A stretch of DNA of 64,000 bases from CAG-791 sp963655255 (GCA_963655255.1 CAVKEB010000004.1:1-64000); one strand, 5' to 3'; positions 1-8,124 are shown, counted from the stretch's first letter. Program-made: numbers and translations. Notes: a model not told the origin generated them from the letters alone.

Positions 1-204
1 TACGCGAGGAGAAATCCGCGCAGGCGGTTTCTCCGATGCGGGAGCAAACACACGCAGTGAGTTCGCTCAAAACAGGAGAAGCTGTCATCAGACAGCTTCG
101 GGTACGCGAGGAAAAATCCGCGCAGGCGGTTTCTCCGATGCGGGAGCAAACACACGCAGTGTGTTTGCTCGAAACAGGAGAAGCTGTCATCAGACAGCTT
201 CGAG
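1..204. repeat. 102-bp tandem repeat of hairpin modules (2 copies)
   Basis: Two near-identical copies start at 1 and 103 (both open with TACGCGAGG), giving a period of 102 bp. Each copy holds three hairpins. The first has stem GGAGAAATCCGC, loop GCAG and return arm GCGGTTTCTCC with one unpaired T (8-34). The second is a GAGCAAACACA stem with loop CGCAG (42-68, imperfect in copy 1 but perfect in copy 2). The third is GAAGCTGTC, loop ATCA, GACAGCTTC (78-99). The array sits just beyond the lysC stop codon and may continue upstream of the window. It belongs to the nested-hairpin family seen elsewhere in the window. Function unknown. Confidence 0.9.
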
Positions 205-208
205 TGTA

Positions 209-1528
209 TTAGAGCTGTGTCTCCACAAAGATCGAGTAGATGGCGCGGATTGCCTTCTCATAATCCGAATTCTCCACACCGATGATGATATTCAGCTCGG
301 AAGAGCCCTGATCAATCATGCGGACATTGACATGCGCGTGTGCCAGCGCAGAGAAAATTCTCCCGGACGTGCCGCGCTGCGCCTTCATGCCGCGACCCAC
401 CACCGCGATGAGCGCCAGATCCGCCTCGATCTCGATGGCATCCGGATCTGCCAGCCGGTGAATGTCCGCCACGACCTGCTGCTCCTTGTGCATAAATTCA
501 CTCTCGTGCACAACAACCGTCATCGTATCGATTCCGGAGGGCATGTGCTCAATGGAGATGCCGTTCTCCTCGAAGGCCTGCAGAACCTTGCGGCAGAAGC
601 CGACCTCGGAATTCATCATATCCTTGGAGATCAGAACCGCGCAGAAATCCTTCTTGCCGGCGACGCCGGTGATGGTGTAGCCGGACTTCTGGCAGGTGCT
701 CTCCACAATCCAGGTTCCGTCATCCTCCGGTTTGTTCGTGTTCTTGATATTGATCGGAATGCCCTCGTGACGAACCGGGAAAATGGCATCCTCGTGCAGA
801 ACGCCGGCGCCCATGTAGGACAGCTCGCGCAGCTCCTTGTATGTGATGGTGTGAATGGCAACCGGATTATCCACGACCCTCGGATCTGCCACCAGGAACC
901 CGGACACATCCGTCCAGTTCTCGTAGACGCCGACATGGCAGGCGCCTGCCACAATGGAGCCGGTGATATCCGATCCGCCGCGGGAGAAGGTTTTCACCTT
1001 TCCGTCTGCGCCGCACCCGTAGAATCCCGGAATGACCGCGTTTTTCAGGCCGGAAAGCTTCTCTTCGGTCTTTTTCTTCGTTCTGGCCTCATCAAGCTGA
1101 CCATCCTCATCAAAAAAGATGATCTCCGCCGCGTCCACGAACGTAAAGCCGAGATACTTCGCCATGACGTGTCCATTCAGATATTCGCCGCGGGAAGCTG
1201 TGTAATCACGGTTCGGCTCGTTCTTCAGATTCTCCTCAATGGTCCGGAACTCTTCTTCCAGCGAGTATTTCAGCCCGAGTCCCTGAATGATCTCATTGTA
1301 GCGGGACTGAATCTCGCGGAACGGATCCGTGAAATCCTTTCCTTCCGCCGCAAGATCATAGCAGCGGTACAGAAGATCCGTCACCTTGGTGTCTCCGGAA
1401 AACCTCTTTCCGGGCGCCGAGGGAACCACGTAGATTCTGCTCGGATCCGCGTGGACAATCGCACCGACCTTCTGGAACTGCTTTGCATCCGCAAGAGAGC
1501 TTCCGCCGAACTTGACAACCTTTTTCAT
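209..1528 (-). CDS. lysC: Aspartate kinase
   Basis: This 439-aa enzyme phosphorylates L-aspartate, the first step of the lysine, threonine and methionine branches. The N terminus carries the kinase motif KVVKFGGSSLA. A middle motif, FSRGGSDITGS, fits the substrate-binding loop, and the C-terminal third holds the ACT regulatory region (around SELNIIIGVENSDYEKAI). I chose the ATG at 1528 because GGAGG lies 11 nt upstream and homologues start with MKK. An in-frame ATG at 1546 would add six acidic residues. It is the last gene of an ACT-hom-lysC operon, 41 bp after hom. Its own stop codon abuts the 102-bp hairpin repeat. Feedback control by lysine or threonine is expected from the ACT region but not shown. 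Confidence 0.95.
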   Translation of the reverse strand: MKKVVKFGGSSLADAKQFQKVGAIVHADPSRIYVVPSAPGKRFSGDTKVTDLLYRCYDLAAEGKDFTDPFREIQSRYNEIIQGLGLKYSLEEEFRTIEENLKNEPNRDYTASRGEYLNGHVMAKYLGFTFVDAAEIIFFDEDGQLDEARTKKKTEEKLSGLKNAVIPGFYGCGADGKVKTFSRGGSDITGSIVAGACHVGVYENWTDVSGFLVADPRVVDNPVAIHTITYKELRELSYMGAGVLHEDAIFPVRHEGIPINIKNTNKPEDDGTWIVESTCQKSGYTITGVAGKKDFCAVLISKDMMNSEVGFCRKVLQAFEENGISIEHMPSGIDTMTVVVHESEFMHKEQQVVADIHRLADPDAIEIEADLALIAVVGRGMKAQRGTSGRIFSALAHAHVNVRMIDQGSSELNIIIGVENSDYEKAIRAIYSIFVETQL

Positions 1529-1569
1529 TTCGTTTTCTTCCTCCATTCACGCCTGCCGCTTTGATCCAT

Positions 1570-2784
1570 TCACAGCACGCGGATGCTCTTCTTGTAGGAC
1601 GGAATCTGCGCGATCTTCTCCTGGAACTGTGCCTCGCTGATCAAAGGCGTCACAAACGCGAATTCCTCCGGAAGCTTCTCGTTGACCACGATGCGGATCT
1701 CTCCGCCGAAGAGGCCGGTCGCCTTCACAAGATCCTTCTTCTCAATCCGAACAAAGTAGCGGTCCTTCCACTCCATCGGATCTTCGAGGTCCGCGTCCTG
1801 ATTGGTGAGGCCGATGTTGATGTTGGTGCCGATGCTGCGGACACACTCCACGACATCCGAAACCACGGCGCTTGCCGTCGGGAGCTTTCCCGCTCCGCTT
1901 CCGTAGAACATCAGATCACCGACCATGTTGCCATGTACCAGGATGCCGTTGTAGACATCGCTGACGCCGTACAGCGGGTGATCAACGGACACCAGATACG
2001 GTGCCGTCCGGACGTAAACCTTTCCGGTCTCCGGATTGTGGCGGCACACACCGAGGAGCTTGATCGCTCCGTGAAGCTGCCTCGCATAGCCGAAATCATC
2101 CGTATCAATCTTCGTAATGCCCTCGCAGGGCACCTGAGAAAACTTCACGTTCCCGCCGGTGACGAGCGAAGCCAGAATGGCAATTTTGCGGCAGGGATCG
2201 TGTCCCTCAATATCGGCCTCCGGATTCTTCTCCGCATAGCCATTGTCCTGTGCCTGTTTCAGTGCGACATCGAAGGCAAGTCCCTCCTTCTCCATCTTCG
2301 TCAGGATGTAGTTCGTCGTTCCGTTCAGAATGCCCATAATGGACGTGATGAACTCCTGTGAGAACGAGGTGCGCAGGGGACGCAGAATCGGAATGCCGCC
2401 GCCGACACTCGCCTCGAAGAGGTAGCTGCAGTTATGCTCCTTCGCCGTAACGGCCAAAATGCCGCCGAGCGCATCCACCAGCTCCTTGTTGGAGGTGCAC
2501 ACGCTGATGCCCTTCTCCAGCGCCTTCTTCGAGAAGGTGAACGCGGGCTCCTTGCCTCCCATGGTTTCGCAGATCACGCGGATTTCCGGATCATTCAGAA
2601 TGATGTCAAAATCATGTACCACGCGGTCCGCATACGGTGAATCCGGAAAATCTCTCAGGTCCAGGATGTACTTGACATGGATTCCCTCCGGAAAATCACG
2701 GCGGATCTCTGCCTGATTCTGATCAATGACCTCCGCCACGCCGCTTCCTACGGTGCCAAATCCGAGTATTGCAATTTCTACCAT
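1570..2784 (-). CDS. hom: Homoserine dehydrogenase
   Basis: A 404-aa NAD(P)-dependent enzyme converting aspartate semialdehyde to homoserine. The N terminus has the Rossmann motif ILGFGTVGSGV. The catalytic region carries GGGIPILRPL and the GILNGTTNYILTKM signature of the family, with the conserved lysine region around EKNPEADIEGHDPCRKIAIL. The C-terminal 70 residues (from about RYFVRIEKKD) look like a short or degenerate ACT domain, whereas many Firmicute Hom proteins are longer with a clear ACT domain. The start is supported by AGAGGT upstream. It lies 35 bp after the ACT-domain gene, so regulation may be supplied by that separate protein; this last point is inference. Confidence 0.95.
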   Translation of the reverse strand: MVEIAILGFGTVGSGVAEVIDQNQAEIRRDFPEGIHVKYILDLRDFPDSPYADRVVHDFDIILNDPEIRVICETMGGKEPAFTFSKKALEKGISVCTSNKELVDALGGILAVTAKEHNCSYLFEASVGGGIPILRPLRTSFSQEFITSIMGILNGTTNYILTKMEKEGLAFDVALKQAQDNGYAEKNPEADIEGHDPCRKIAILASLVTGGNVKFSQVPCEGITKIDTDDFGYARQLHGAIKLLGVCRHNPETGKVYVRTAPYLVSVDHPLYGVSDVYNGILVHGNMVGDLMFYGSGAGKLPTASAVVSDVVECVRSIGTNINIGLTNQDADLEDPMEWKDRYFVRIEKKDLVKATGLFGGEIRIVVNEKLPEEFAFVTPLISEAQFQEKIAQIPSYKKSIRVL

Positions 2785-2819
2785 GATGTCTACCTCTCTG
2801 CTTTCCTTTCCTGTATCTC

Positions 2820-3254
2820 CTACGCTCCGTTGACCTTGATCTTCCGGACACCGGAGAGCTGTTCCAGATGCCCCAGCAGTGTACTGATGTTGTCACTGCT
2901 CTTCAAAACCTGTATGCTGATGCTGACGGAAGCGATTCCTCCAATCGGAATAGACTGGTGGATCGTCAGAATATTCGCCCCGAAATCCGCGATCTCACCG
3001 AGGATGTCGGACAGAACTCCCGTCTCATCGCTGATCTCCAGCGACAGCGTCAGGGTCATCCCCATCATGCTGCTGTGAAATTCCTCGATATCATTTTTGA
3101 ATTTATAGTAGGAACTGCGGCTGATCCCAACCTGATCCACTGCCTCCTGAATCGTCCTCGCCTTTCCGACGGATAACAGCCGGTTGACCTCGACGACCTT
3201 CTGCAGCGTTTCCGAGACCGCCCGCTTCCGAACCAGATAAAAATCAGAATTCAT
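2820..3254 (-). CDS. ACT domain-containing protein (PheB/UPF0735-like)
   Basis: A 144-aa protein. The N-terminal half contains a helix-turn-helix-like segment (TIQEAVDQVGISRSSYYKF, about residues 38-56). The C-terminal half is an ACT domain (about 70-144) with the typical GVLSDILGEIADFGANILTI pattern. Proteins of this family occur upstream of hom in Firmicutes and are thought to sense amino acids, but the exact ligand is unknown. It is the first gene of the ACT-hom-lysC operon and has a promoter-like sequence upstream. The DNA-binding-like segment suggests it could regulate its own operon; that is inference. Confidence 0.9.
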   Translation of the reverse strand: MNSDFYLVRKRAVSETLQKVVEVNRLLSVGKARTIQEAVDQVGISRSSYYKFKNDIEEFHSSMMGMTLTLSLEISDETGVLSDILGEIADFGANILTIHQSIPIGGIASVSISIQVLKSSDNISTLLGHLEQLSGVRKIKVNGA

Positions 3255-3293
3255 TGTTCTTCTCTCGCGGACATTTGTGCGTCAACGTTGGAT

Positions 3294-3322
3294 ATCCTAT
3301 CACCCGGGCACACGGATTGCAA
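3294..3322 (-). promoter_or_regulatory. Predicted sigma-A promoter of ACT-hom-lysC
   Basis: On the minus strand TTGCAA is followed after 17 nt by TAGGAT, 40 bp upstream of the ACT gene start codon. Spacing is ideal and four to five of six bases match consensus in each box. This is a sequence prediction only. Confidence 0.5.
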
Positions 3323-3413
3323 GAAGATTCGCACCGCCTTTACTTTATTCCGTTAAAATGTTAAAATTTCACCACGTAAAAGCGTTGATTGTCTCAAAAA
3401 TGACAAACCCACC

Positions 3414-3591
3414 TGCCATCGGGCAAGTCCGAGTAACCGCGAGGAGAATTTCGCGAAGGCGAATTCTTCTGTCATCAGACAGCGAAGAGTGTACGCGAGG
3501 AGAAATCGTGAAGACGATTTCTCCGACGCGGGAGCAGGGCCCTCGAAAGAGGGCACGCTCCTAATAGGAGGACTTGCCATCGGGCAAGTCC
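3414..3591. repeat. Array of six hairpin modules before yerC
   Basis: The gap between the divergent ACT and yerC genes (3255-3630) is largely filled by hairpins. They are TGCC-ATCG-GGCA (3414-3425); GAATTTCGC, loop GAAG, GCGAATTC (3446-3466); CTGTC-ATCA-GACAG (3469-3482); GGAGAAATCGT, loop GAAG, ACGATTTCTCC (3499-3524); GGAGC enclosing CCCTC-GAAA-GAGGG and closing with GCTCC (3531-3561); and GGACTTGCC, loop ATCG, GGCAAGTCC (3570-3591). Stems differ from each other but each is self-complementary, and loops recur (ATCG/ATCA, GAAG). The flank CAAGTCCGAGTAAC occurs at both ends, at 3424 and again at 3585. Confidence 0.85.
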
Positions 3592-3599
3592 GAGTAACT

Positions 3600-3627
3600 T
3601 TGACAATTGAAAAACCGGGGGTACAAT
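3600..3627 (+). promoter_or_regulatory. Promoter-like TTGACA-16-TACAAT overlapping the yerC start region
   Basis: A perfect TTGACA (3600-3605) and TACAAT (3622-3627) are separated by 16 nt. The -10 box ends only 3 nt before the yerC ATG at 3631, so transcription from it would begin at or after the start codon. Either yerC is made from an upstream promoter and this match is fortuitous, or a leaderless or alternative start is used. The run CCGGGGG inside the spacer is also the only candidate Shine-Dalgarno. Confidence 0.4.
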
Positions 3628-3630
3628 ATC

Positions 3631-3942
3631 ATGAACAAGAAAATACACACGGAAGCTGTTGACCAGCTTTTTGAGGGAATTCTCGCGCTGCGCAGCAAAG
3701 AGGAGTGCTATGACTTCTTCGAAGATCTGTGCACGGTCAATGAGATTCTTTCTCTCTCCCAGCGCTTTGAGGTTGCCGCCATGCTGCGCGATCACGAGAC
3801 TTATCTGAAGATTGCCGAGCAGACAGGTGCCTCCACTGCCACCATCAGCCGCGTCAACCGCTCCTTAAACTACGGGAATGACGGCTATGAAATGGTTATG
3901 GAACGCATCAAGGAAAACAGCGGGGAAAGCTCTTCACAGTAG
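3631..3942 (+). CDS. yerC: TrpR-like YerC/YecD family regulator
   Basis: A 103-aa protein of the YerC/YecD family, which has a TrpR-type helix-turn-helix. The family signature is clear: LRSKEECYDFFEDLCTVNE near the N terminus, LSLSQRFEVAAML in the middle, and TGASTATISRVNRSLNYG as the recognition helix region. DNA targets are not well established. A TTG at 3607 would add eight residues; I prefer the ATG at 3631 because homologues begin there and GGGGG precedes it. The 3' end overlaps the next gene by 65 bp in another frame. Confidence 0.9.
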   Translation: MNKKIHTEAVDQLFEGILALRSKEECYDFFEDLCTVNEILSLSQRFEVAAMLRDHETYLKIAEQTGASTATISRVNRSLNYGNDGYEMVMERIKENSGESSSQ

Positions 3943-6508
3943 AAGCCCGTTCGGGCAATATGTCCGGCTCTTTCTGATCGGAGTACTGCTGTATCTGGCA
4001 GCAGTACTTCCTTTTATTCTGTATCGCGGCGGCATCTTCTTCTACTACGGCGATTACAACGTTCAGCAGGTTCCTTTCTACATTCTTGCACACCGCGCCG
4101 TGCGAAGCGGCACCTTCTTCTGGAATTTCAAACTGGATCTCGGCTCTTCCATGGGCGGAAGCTTCGCGTTCTATCTGTGGGGCAGCCCGTTTTTCTGGTT
4201 CTCCTGCCTCTTCCCGGAAAAATGGATTCCTTATATGATGCCGTTTTTCATGTCGCTCAAATACGGCACGGCTCTGTGCACCTCCTACGCGTGGCTGCGC
4301 ACACAGACAAGAACAAACCGCGGCGCACTCCTGGGCGCATTTCTCTATGCCTTCTCGGGCTTCCAGGCCTGCAACATTGTTTTCCAGCACTTCCATGAGG
4401 CTGTGGCATTCTTCCCGCTCTACCTCCTTTCCCTGGACCGCTGCCACAAGGCGCTCTCGGATGACAATTCTTCCAAAACAGGCAGCGGGGCAATTCCTTT
4501 GCAGCGCGGGGCAGATTCTCTGCCTTCGAGAGCCGGGTCTCTGCCGCAGCACCGTGCGGATTCTTCCCGTGTTTTTTCCGGATTCTCTCTTCAGAATCTT
4601 TCTCCGAAAAAGCGCGGCATCCTCGGTTTCGTTCTCATGACTGCGGCGATGTCTGTCATCAATTACTTTTTCTTCTTCGGGCAGGTTCTGTTCCTCGCGG
4701 TCTATTTTCTGATCCGCTATGCCTCTTCGCAGAAAATCAGCCGGACTCTGAAGGAAATCCTGCAGCTCGTTCTCGCAGGGACGCTCGGGCTCTGTCTCTC
4801 CGCGTTTTTCCTCGTGCAGGTTCTGGACACCGTCTCCGGCAACACCCGGCTCTCCGACATTCTCCTTGGCTACAACATGGTCGCCTATTCCGAGCCCACC
4901 ACACCTCTTGCCATTCTGAAGTCCTTCTTCATGCTGCCGGATATCGTCGGCCGGGGAACGCTTTTTACCAGCGAACAGATCCGCAACAGCTCTTTGTCTC
5001 TGTTCGTTCCGTGCTTTGCCGTGTCAGGCGCCATCGCGTATCTCCGCTCGCACCAGAAGAACTGGAAGAAAACGCTGCTCCTTGCCTGCCTCGTCATCGC
5101 CTTTGTCCCGATTCTGAACTCCGCGTTTGCTCTCTTCAATGAAGAGTACTATGCGCGCTGGTTCTATATGCCGATTCTGATCATCAGTCTCGTCACCGTC
5201 CGCGAGCTCGAGGACGCGGACCAGAAAAGCCTTTTCTTCGGCACCGGCATGGTATTTCTGGCCGACGCGGTCCTGATTCTCTGCGCATTTCTTCCCACAG
5301 CTTCTTCCGACGGTTCCGGAAGCGGCATCTCCTTCCTGCAGATCATGGAGTACCCGGAGCTGTTCCTGACGGAAGCGGTGTTCACCGCCGTCATGCTCCC
5401 GCTCCTCCTCGTCATTGTGCGCGGCGTGGAATTCACCGGGAAACGCCCCTCTTCGAGTGAGCGCGCGAGCCACGGCCTTGTCACCCGCACGGCGCTGGGG
5501 CTCGTCATCGTCTCGTGCCTTCTCACGCAGATGGGTGTTCTCCTGAACGGGAGCTCTCTCATCGCTCCGGGCGGCGCGGTAAAATGGCGGCAGCAGCTCC
5601 TGGAAAACCGTCCCGAAATTCCCGGATACGAGGATGCCGGTTTTGCGCGCATTGAGGCCGACGGGACCTCCACCAACTATGAGATGGTGTGGGGATATCC
5701 CACCATTCACTGCTTCGAGAGCACGGTTTCCTCCGGCATCTTCGATTTCTATCAGGGAATCGGTCCCGGCCGCACCGTGGATTCCAAGCTGAATTTCAGC
5801 CATAACGGCGCGCGTGCCATCCTCTCCGCCCGCTACTATCTGGAGAACCAGCTCGTCCACTCTGACACCAGTTATACGAAGGAGGGCGGGCTCATCGGTT
5901 ACCGCAAGGTCGGTGAATCCGACGGCTACAACATTTATGAGAACCAGTACTTTATCCCCATCGGCTTCACCTTCGACCGCTTCATGACAGAGGACACATA
6001 CGCGCTTTTGCTGGATCAGGACAAGACCACCGCGGACCGCGTTCTCGTCCGTGATCTCATCCTCTCCGACGAGGATGCGGAAAAATACGGAGCCCTTTTC
6101 GAAAGACAGGACACGAATCTTTCGGAGGGCAGTATCTCCACGGACACCTATTTCACGGAGTGTGAAAACCGCGCCGCCACCGCCTGCACGTCCTTCGAGA
6201 CCTCGAAAAGCGGCTTCACGGCCCGGACGACGCTGGACCACGAAAATCTCGTGTTCTTCTCCTTCCCCTATGAGAAGGGCTGGACAGCCACGGTGGACGG
6301 GCAGAAGGCCGAAATCGTGAAGGCCGATTACGGGCTGATGGCCGTGGACGTTCCGGCAGGAACGCATACCATTACCTTTACCTATGTCCCCTATGGTTTT
6401 CATACGGCCTGCCTTCTCAGTCTCGCGGCGCTCATTCTGATTCTCCTGTTCGCCCTGCTGCCTGAGCGCAGACAGCGCCATTGCACTCCTGCGTCCAATA
6501 TGCAGTAA
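3878..6508 (+). CDS. YfhO-type multi-spanning membrane protein
   Basis: An 876-aa membrane protein with about a dozen or more hydrophobic segments in the first 550 residues, a long extracytoplasmic domain (about 560-840) and a last helix (about 845-865) near the C terminus. The early region contains PFILYRGGIFFYYGDYNVQQ and the C-terminal domain ends with YPYEKGWTATVDGQKAEI-like sequence (FPYEKGWTATVDGQ) and GTHTITFTYVPYGF, typical of the YfhO family. In Bacillus a member is implicated in glycosylation of lipoteichoic acid; the role here is inferred. Starts at ATG 3878 or 3887 lie inside yerC, so translational coupling is likely. There is a Ser/Gln/Arg-rich low-complexity cytoplasmic loop around residues 195-235. 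Confidence 0.88.
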   Translation: MTAMKWLWNASRKTAGKALHSRSPFGQYVRLFLIGVLLYLAAVLPFILYRGGIFFYYGDYNVQQVPFYILAHRAVRSGTFFWNFKLDLGSSMGGSFAFYLWGSPFFWFSCLFPEKWIPYMMPFFMSLKYGTALCTSYAWLRTQTRTNRGALLGAFLYAFSGFQACNIVFQHFHEAVAFFPLYLLSLDRCHKALSDDNSSKTGSGAIPLQRGADSLPSRAGSLPQHRADSSRVFSGFSLQNLSPKKRGILGFVLMTAAMSVINYFFFFGQVLFLAVYFLIRYASSQKISRTLKEILQLVLAGTLGLCLSAFFLVQVLDTVSGNTRLSDILLGYNMVAYSEPTTPLAILKSFFMLPDIVGRGTLFTSEQIRNSSLSLFVPCFAVSGAIAYLRSHQKNWKKTLLLACLVIAFVPILNSAFALFNEEYYARWFYMPILIISLVTVRELEDADQKSLFFGTGMVFLADAVLILCAFLPTASSDGSGSGISFLQIMEYPELFLTEAVFTAVMLPLLLVIVRGVEFTGKRPSSSERASHGLVTRTALGLVIVSCLLTQMGVLLNGSSLIAPGGAVKWRQQLLENRPEIPGYEDAGFARIEADGTSTNYEMVWGYPTIHCFESTVSSGIFDFYQGIGPGRTVDSKLNFSHNGARAILSARYYLENQLVHSDTSYTKEGGLIGYRKVGESDGYNIYENQYFIPIGFTFDRFMTEDTYALLLDQDKTTADRVLVRDLILSDEDAEKYGALFERQDTNLSEGSISTDTYFTECENRAATACTSFETSKSGFTARTTLDHENLVFFSFPYEKGWTATVDGQKAEIVKADYGLMAVDVPAGTHTITFTYVPYGFHTACLLSLAALILILLFALLPERRQRHCTPASNMQ

Positions 6509-6711
6509 CCGCGCAGCAATCGGGGTTTCCCTGCCGCCTGCGGACGTGCGGATTTCTCTGTCCCTGCGAATGAAACGCACGCCGTCCGCATACGCAGATT
6601 CCGCCCCAAACCGGCCTTTACTTTTCCATTTCACTGTGATAAGGTAAATTTCGTTATGAGGGTACTCATAGCTGCATATTATTTATTTTCATTCAGCGGA
6701 GGTAGTTTAGA

Positions 6712-6915
6712 ATGAACAAGGGTACTGTTAAGTGGTTCAACAACCAGAAGGGCTACGGCTTCATTTCCGATTCTGAGGGAAACGATGTATTCGTACATTA
6801 TTCCGGACTGAACATGGAAGGCTTCAAGTCTCTCGATGAGGGCGAGGAAGTTGAGTATGACGTAATCCAGGGTCAGAAGGGACCGCAGGCCGTTAACGTA
6901 ACCAAGCTCAACTAA
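6712..6915 (+). CDS. Cold-shock domain protein
   Basis: A 67-aa single cold-shock domain protein with RNP1 (KGYGFI) and RNP2 (VFVHY) motifs, which binds single-stranded RNA and DNA as an RNA chaperone. GGAGGT lies upstream of the ATG. The 203-nt region between the yfhO stop and this gene is AT-rich near its 3' end and probably holds its own promoter and a structured 5' leader, as is usual for this family. A strong terminator follows at 7020. Confidence 0.95.
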   Translation: MNKGTVKWFNNQKGYGFISDSEGNDVFVHYSGLNMEGFKSLDEGEEVEYDVIQGQKGPQAVNVTKLN

Positions 6916-7019
6916 TTGAGTTGCGTGACAGGTCACTAATAGATCAAGAACAGAATGCCTTTTCTTAAATATATTTGATTTGAGTTATAGTGCAATATGT
7001 AAATGAGCTGATTAGTAGC

Positions 7020-7049
7020 AAAAGGGACATCCGGTCGGATGTCCCTTTT
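7020..7049 (+). terminator. Rho-independent terminator after csp
   Basis: A perfect 14-bp stem, AAAAGGGACATCCG with loop GT and CGGATGTCCCTTTT, followed by a G and TTG. It has A and T tracts on both sides and could stop transcription in either direction. Confidence 0.9.
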
Positions 7050-7065
7050 GTTGTGCGTTTGTAAC

Positions 7066-7210
7066 GATTCCGCACATGCTGATTTCTGACGTGAATCGAC
7101 CGCTTGCGGGCAGATTCACGATCAGAAATCAGCATGCAGTCAGGACCCGGAGAGGGGCCTGACCGGCAACATCGAGGATTTCCGTAAGGAAATTCGAGAT
7201 GTGCGGAATC
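7066..7210. repeat. Multi-branched nested inverted repeat between csp and hisA
   Basis: An outer stem GATTCCGCACAT (7066-7077) pairs with ATGTGCGGAATC (7199-7210). Inside it lie three more hairpins: CATGCTGATTTCTGA/TCAGAAATCAGCATG (7075-7136), itself enclosing GTGAATC/GATTCAC; GTCAGG-CCC/GGG-CCTGAC (7139-7163); and ATTTCC-GTAA-GGAAAT (7178-7193). The architecture, an outer stem enclosing several hairpins, is the same as in the elements before dapB and dapA although the sequences differ. The rest of the 6916-7245 gap holds only the csp terminator. Confidence 0.85.
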
Positions 7211-7245
7211 ACTACATGCATTCATATCTTTTTCCGCGCTTCGGC

Positions 7246-8124
7246 TTATTCTGTTTCCTCCGCTGCTTCCTTCAGCTCCTGCAGCGTGAGATTCCCTCCG
7301 AAGAGATCCAGCGCGCTTCCAACCGTCACATCCATCCGCCCTCCGGACAGCGAGGCGATTTTCCGAAGATCCGAAACGGCATGGACGCCTCCCGCATAGG
7401 TCACCGGAAAGCCGCTCTTCTTCTGCCAGCTTCCGAGAAGCTCCACCAGCTGTTCCTCGATGCCGGACCGTTTTCCTTCCACATCCGCGGCATGAATCAG
7501 GAATTCATCGCAGAAACCCGCAAGGAAATCCAGCGTCTCCGCGGAAATGACCAGATTGGTCAGCTTCTGCCAGCGGTCTGTCACAACCACATAGGAGCCG
7601 TTCTCCTGCCTTCTGCAGGAAAGATCCAGGACCAGATGGGCCTTGTCGGCCGCCCGCACCATTTCATCCAGGTGGGCGCGGTCCAGGCTTCCGTCCCGGA
7701 AGACATAGCTCGTCACAATGACGTGCGAGGCTCCCGCCTGGAGAAAACTCTCCGCCGTATCCGGCGTGATGCCTCCGCCAGCCTGCATTCCGCCTGGATA
7801 CTCGCGCAGAGCGAGCAGCGCCTGCCGCCGATCCGCCGCATAGGCCTCTTCTTCCCTGACCGGATTCAGCAGAATAATGTGCCCGCCCGGGAGATTCTCC
7901 CTCCGGTAGACCGACGCATAATAATCCGCATCCTTCGCCGCCACAAAATTCTCCTGCAGCGCCTCTACAGACTCTTTTTGTCCTGACTTTGCGGCCGCGC
8001 CTTTTTCCGGTCCATCTTCTACCGCGTTCTTTCCGGCATTCTCAGAGGAATTGTCCCGCAGGGAGCTCCCCACGATCTGCTTCACCTTGCCGTCATGAAT
8101 GTCGATGCAGGGCCGGATTCTCAT
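7246..8124 (-). CDS. hisA: Eukaryotic-type HisA (ProFAR isomerase)
   Basis: A 292-aa protein that resembles the fungal/plant HIS6 form of phosphoribosylformimino-AICAR ribotide isomerase rather than ordinary bacterial HisA. Matching segments are CIDIHDGKVKQIVGSSL at the N terminus, MQAGGGITPDTA, VIVTSYVF, LVLDLSCRR, EFLIHAADVEGKRSGI, and VTYAGGVHAVSDL with VGSALDLFGGN at the end. About 30 residues rich in Glu, Lys, Ala and Ser (about 23-52) are inserted after the first strand. It overlaps dapB by 4 bp (ATGA), with AGGA upstream in dapB, so it is the last gene of a dapA-dapB-hisA unit and is not in a histidine operon within this window. Confidence 0.88.
   Translation of the reverse strand: MRIRPCIDIHDGKVKQIVGSSLRDNSSENAGKNAVEDGPEKGAAAKSGQKESVEALQENFVAAKDADYYASVYRRENLPGGHIILLNPVREEEAYAADRRQALLALREYPGGMQAGGGITPDTAESFLQAGASHVIVTSYVFRDGSLDRAHLDEMVRAADKAHLVLDLSCRRQENGSYVVVTDRWQKLTNLVISAETLDFLAGFCDEFLIHAADVEGKRSGIEEQLVELLGSWQKKSGFPVTYAGGVHAVSDLRKIASLSGGRMDVTVGSALDLFGGNLTLQELKEAAEETE

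Noticed and set aside
1..204. CRISPR-like array
   Set aside because: The repeats are long, contain several different hairpins, and have no unique spacers of fixed length or cas genes nearby.
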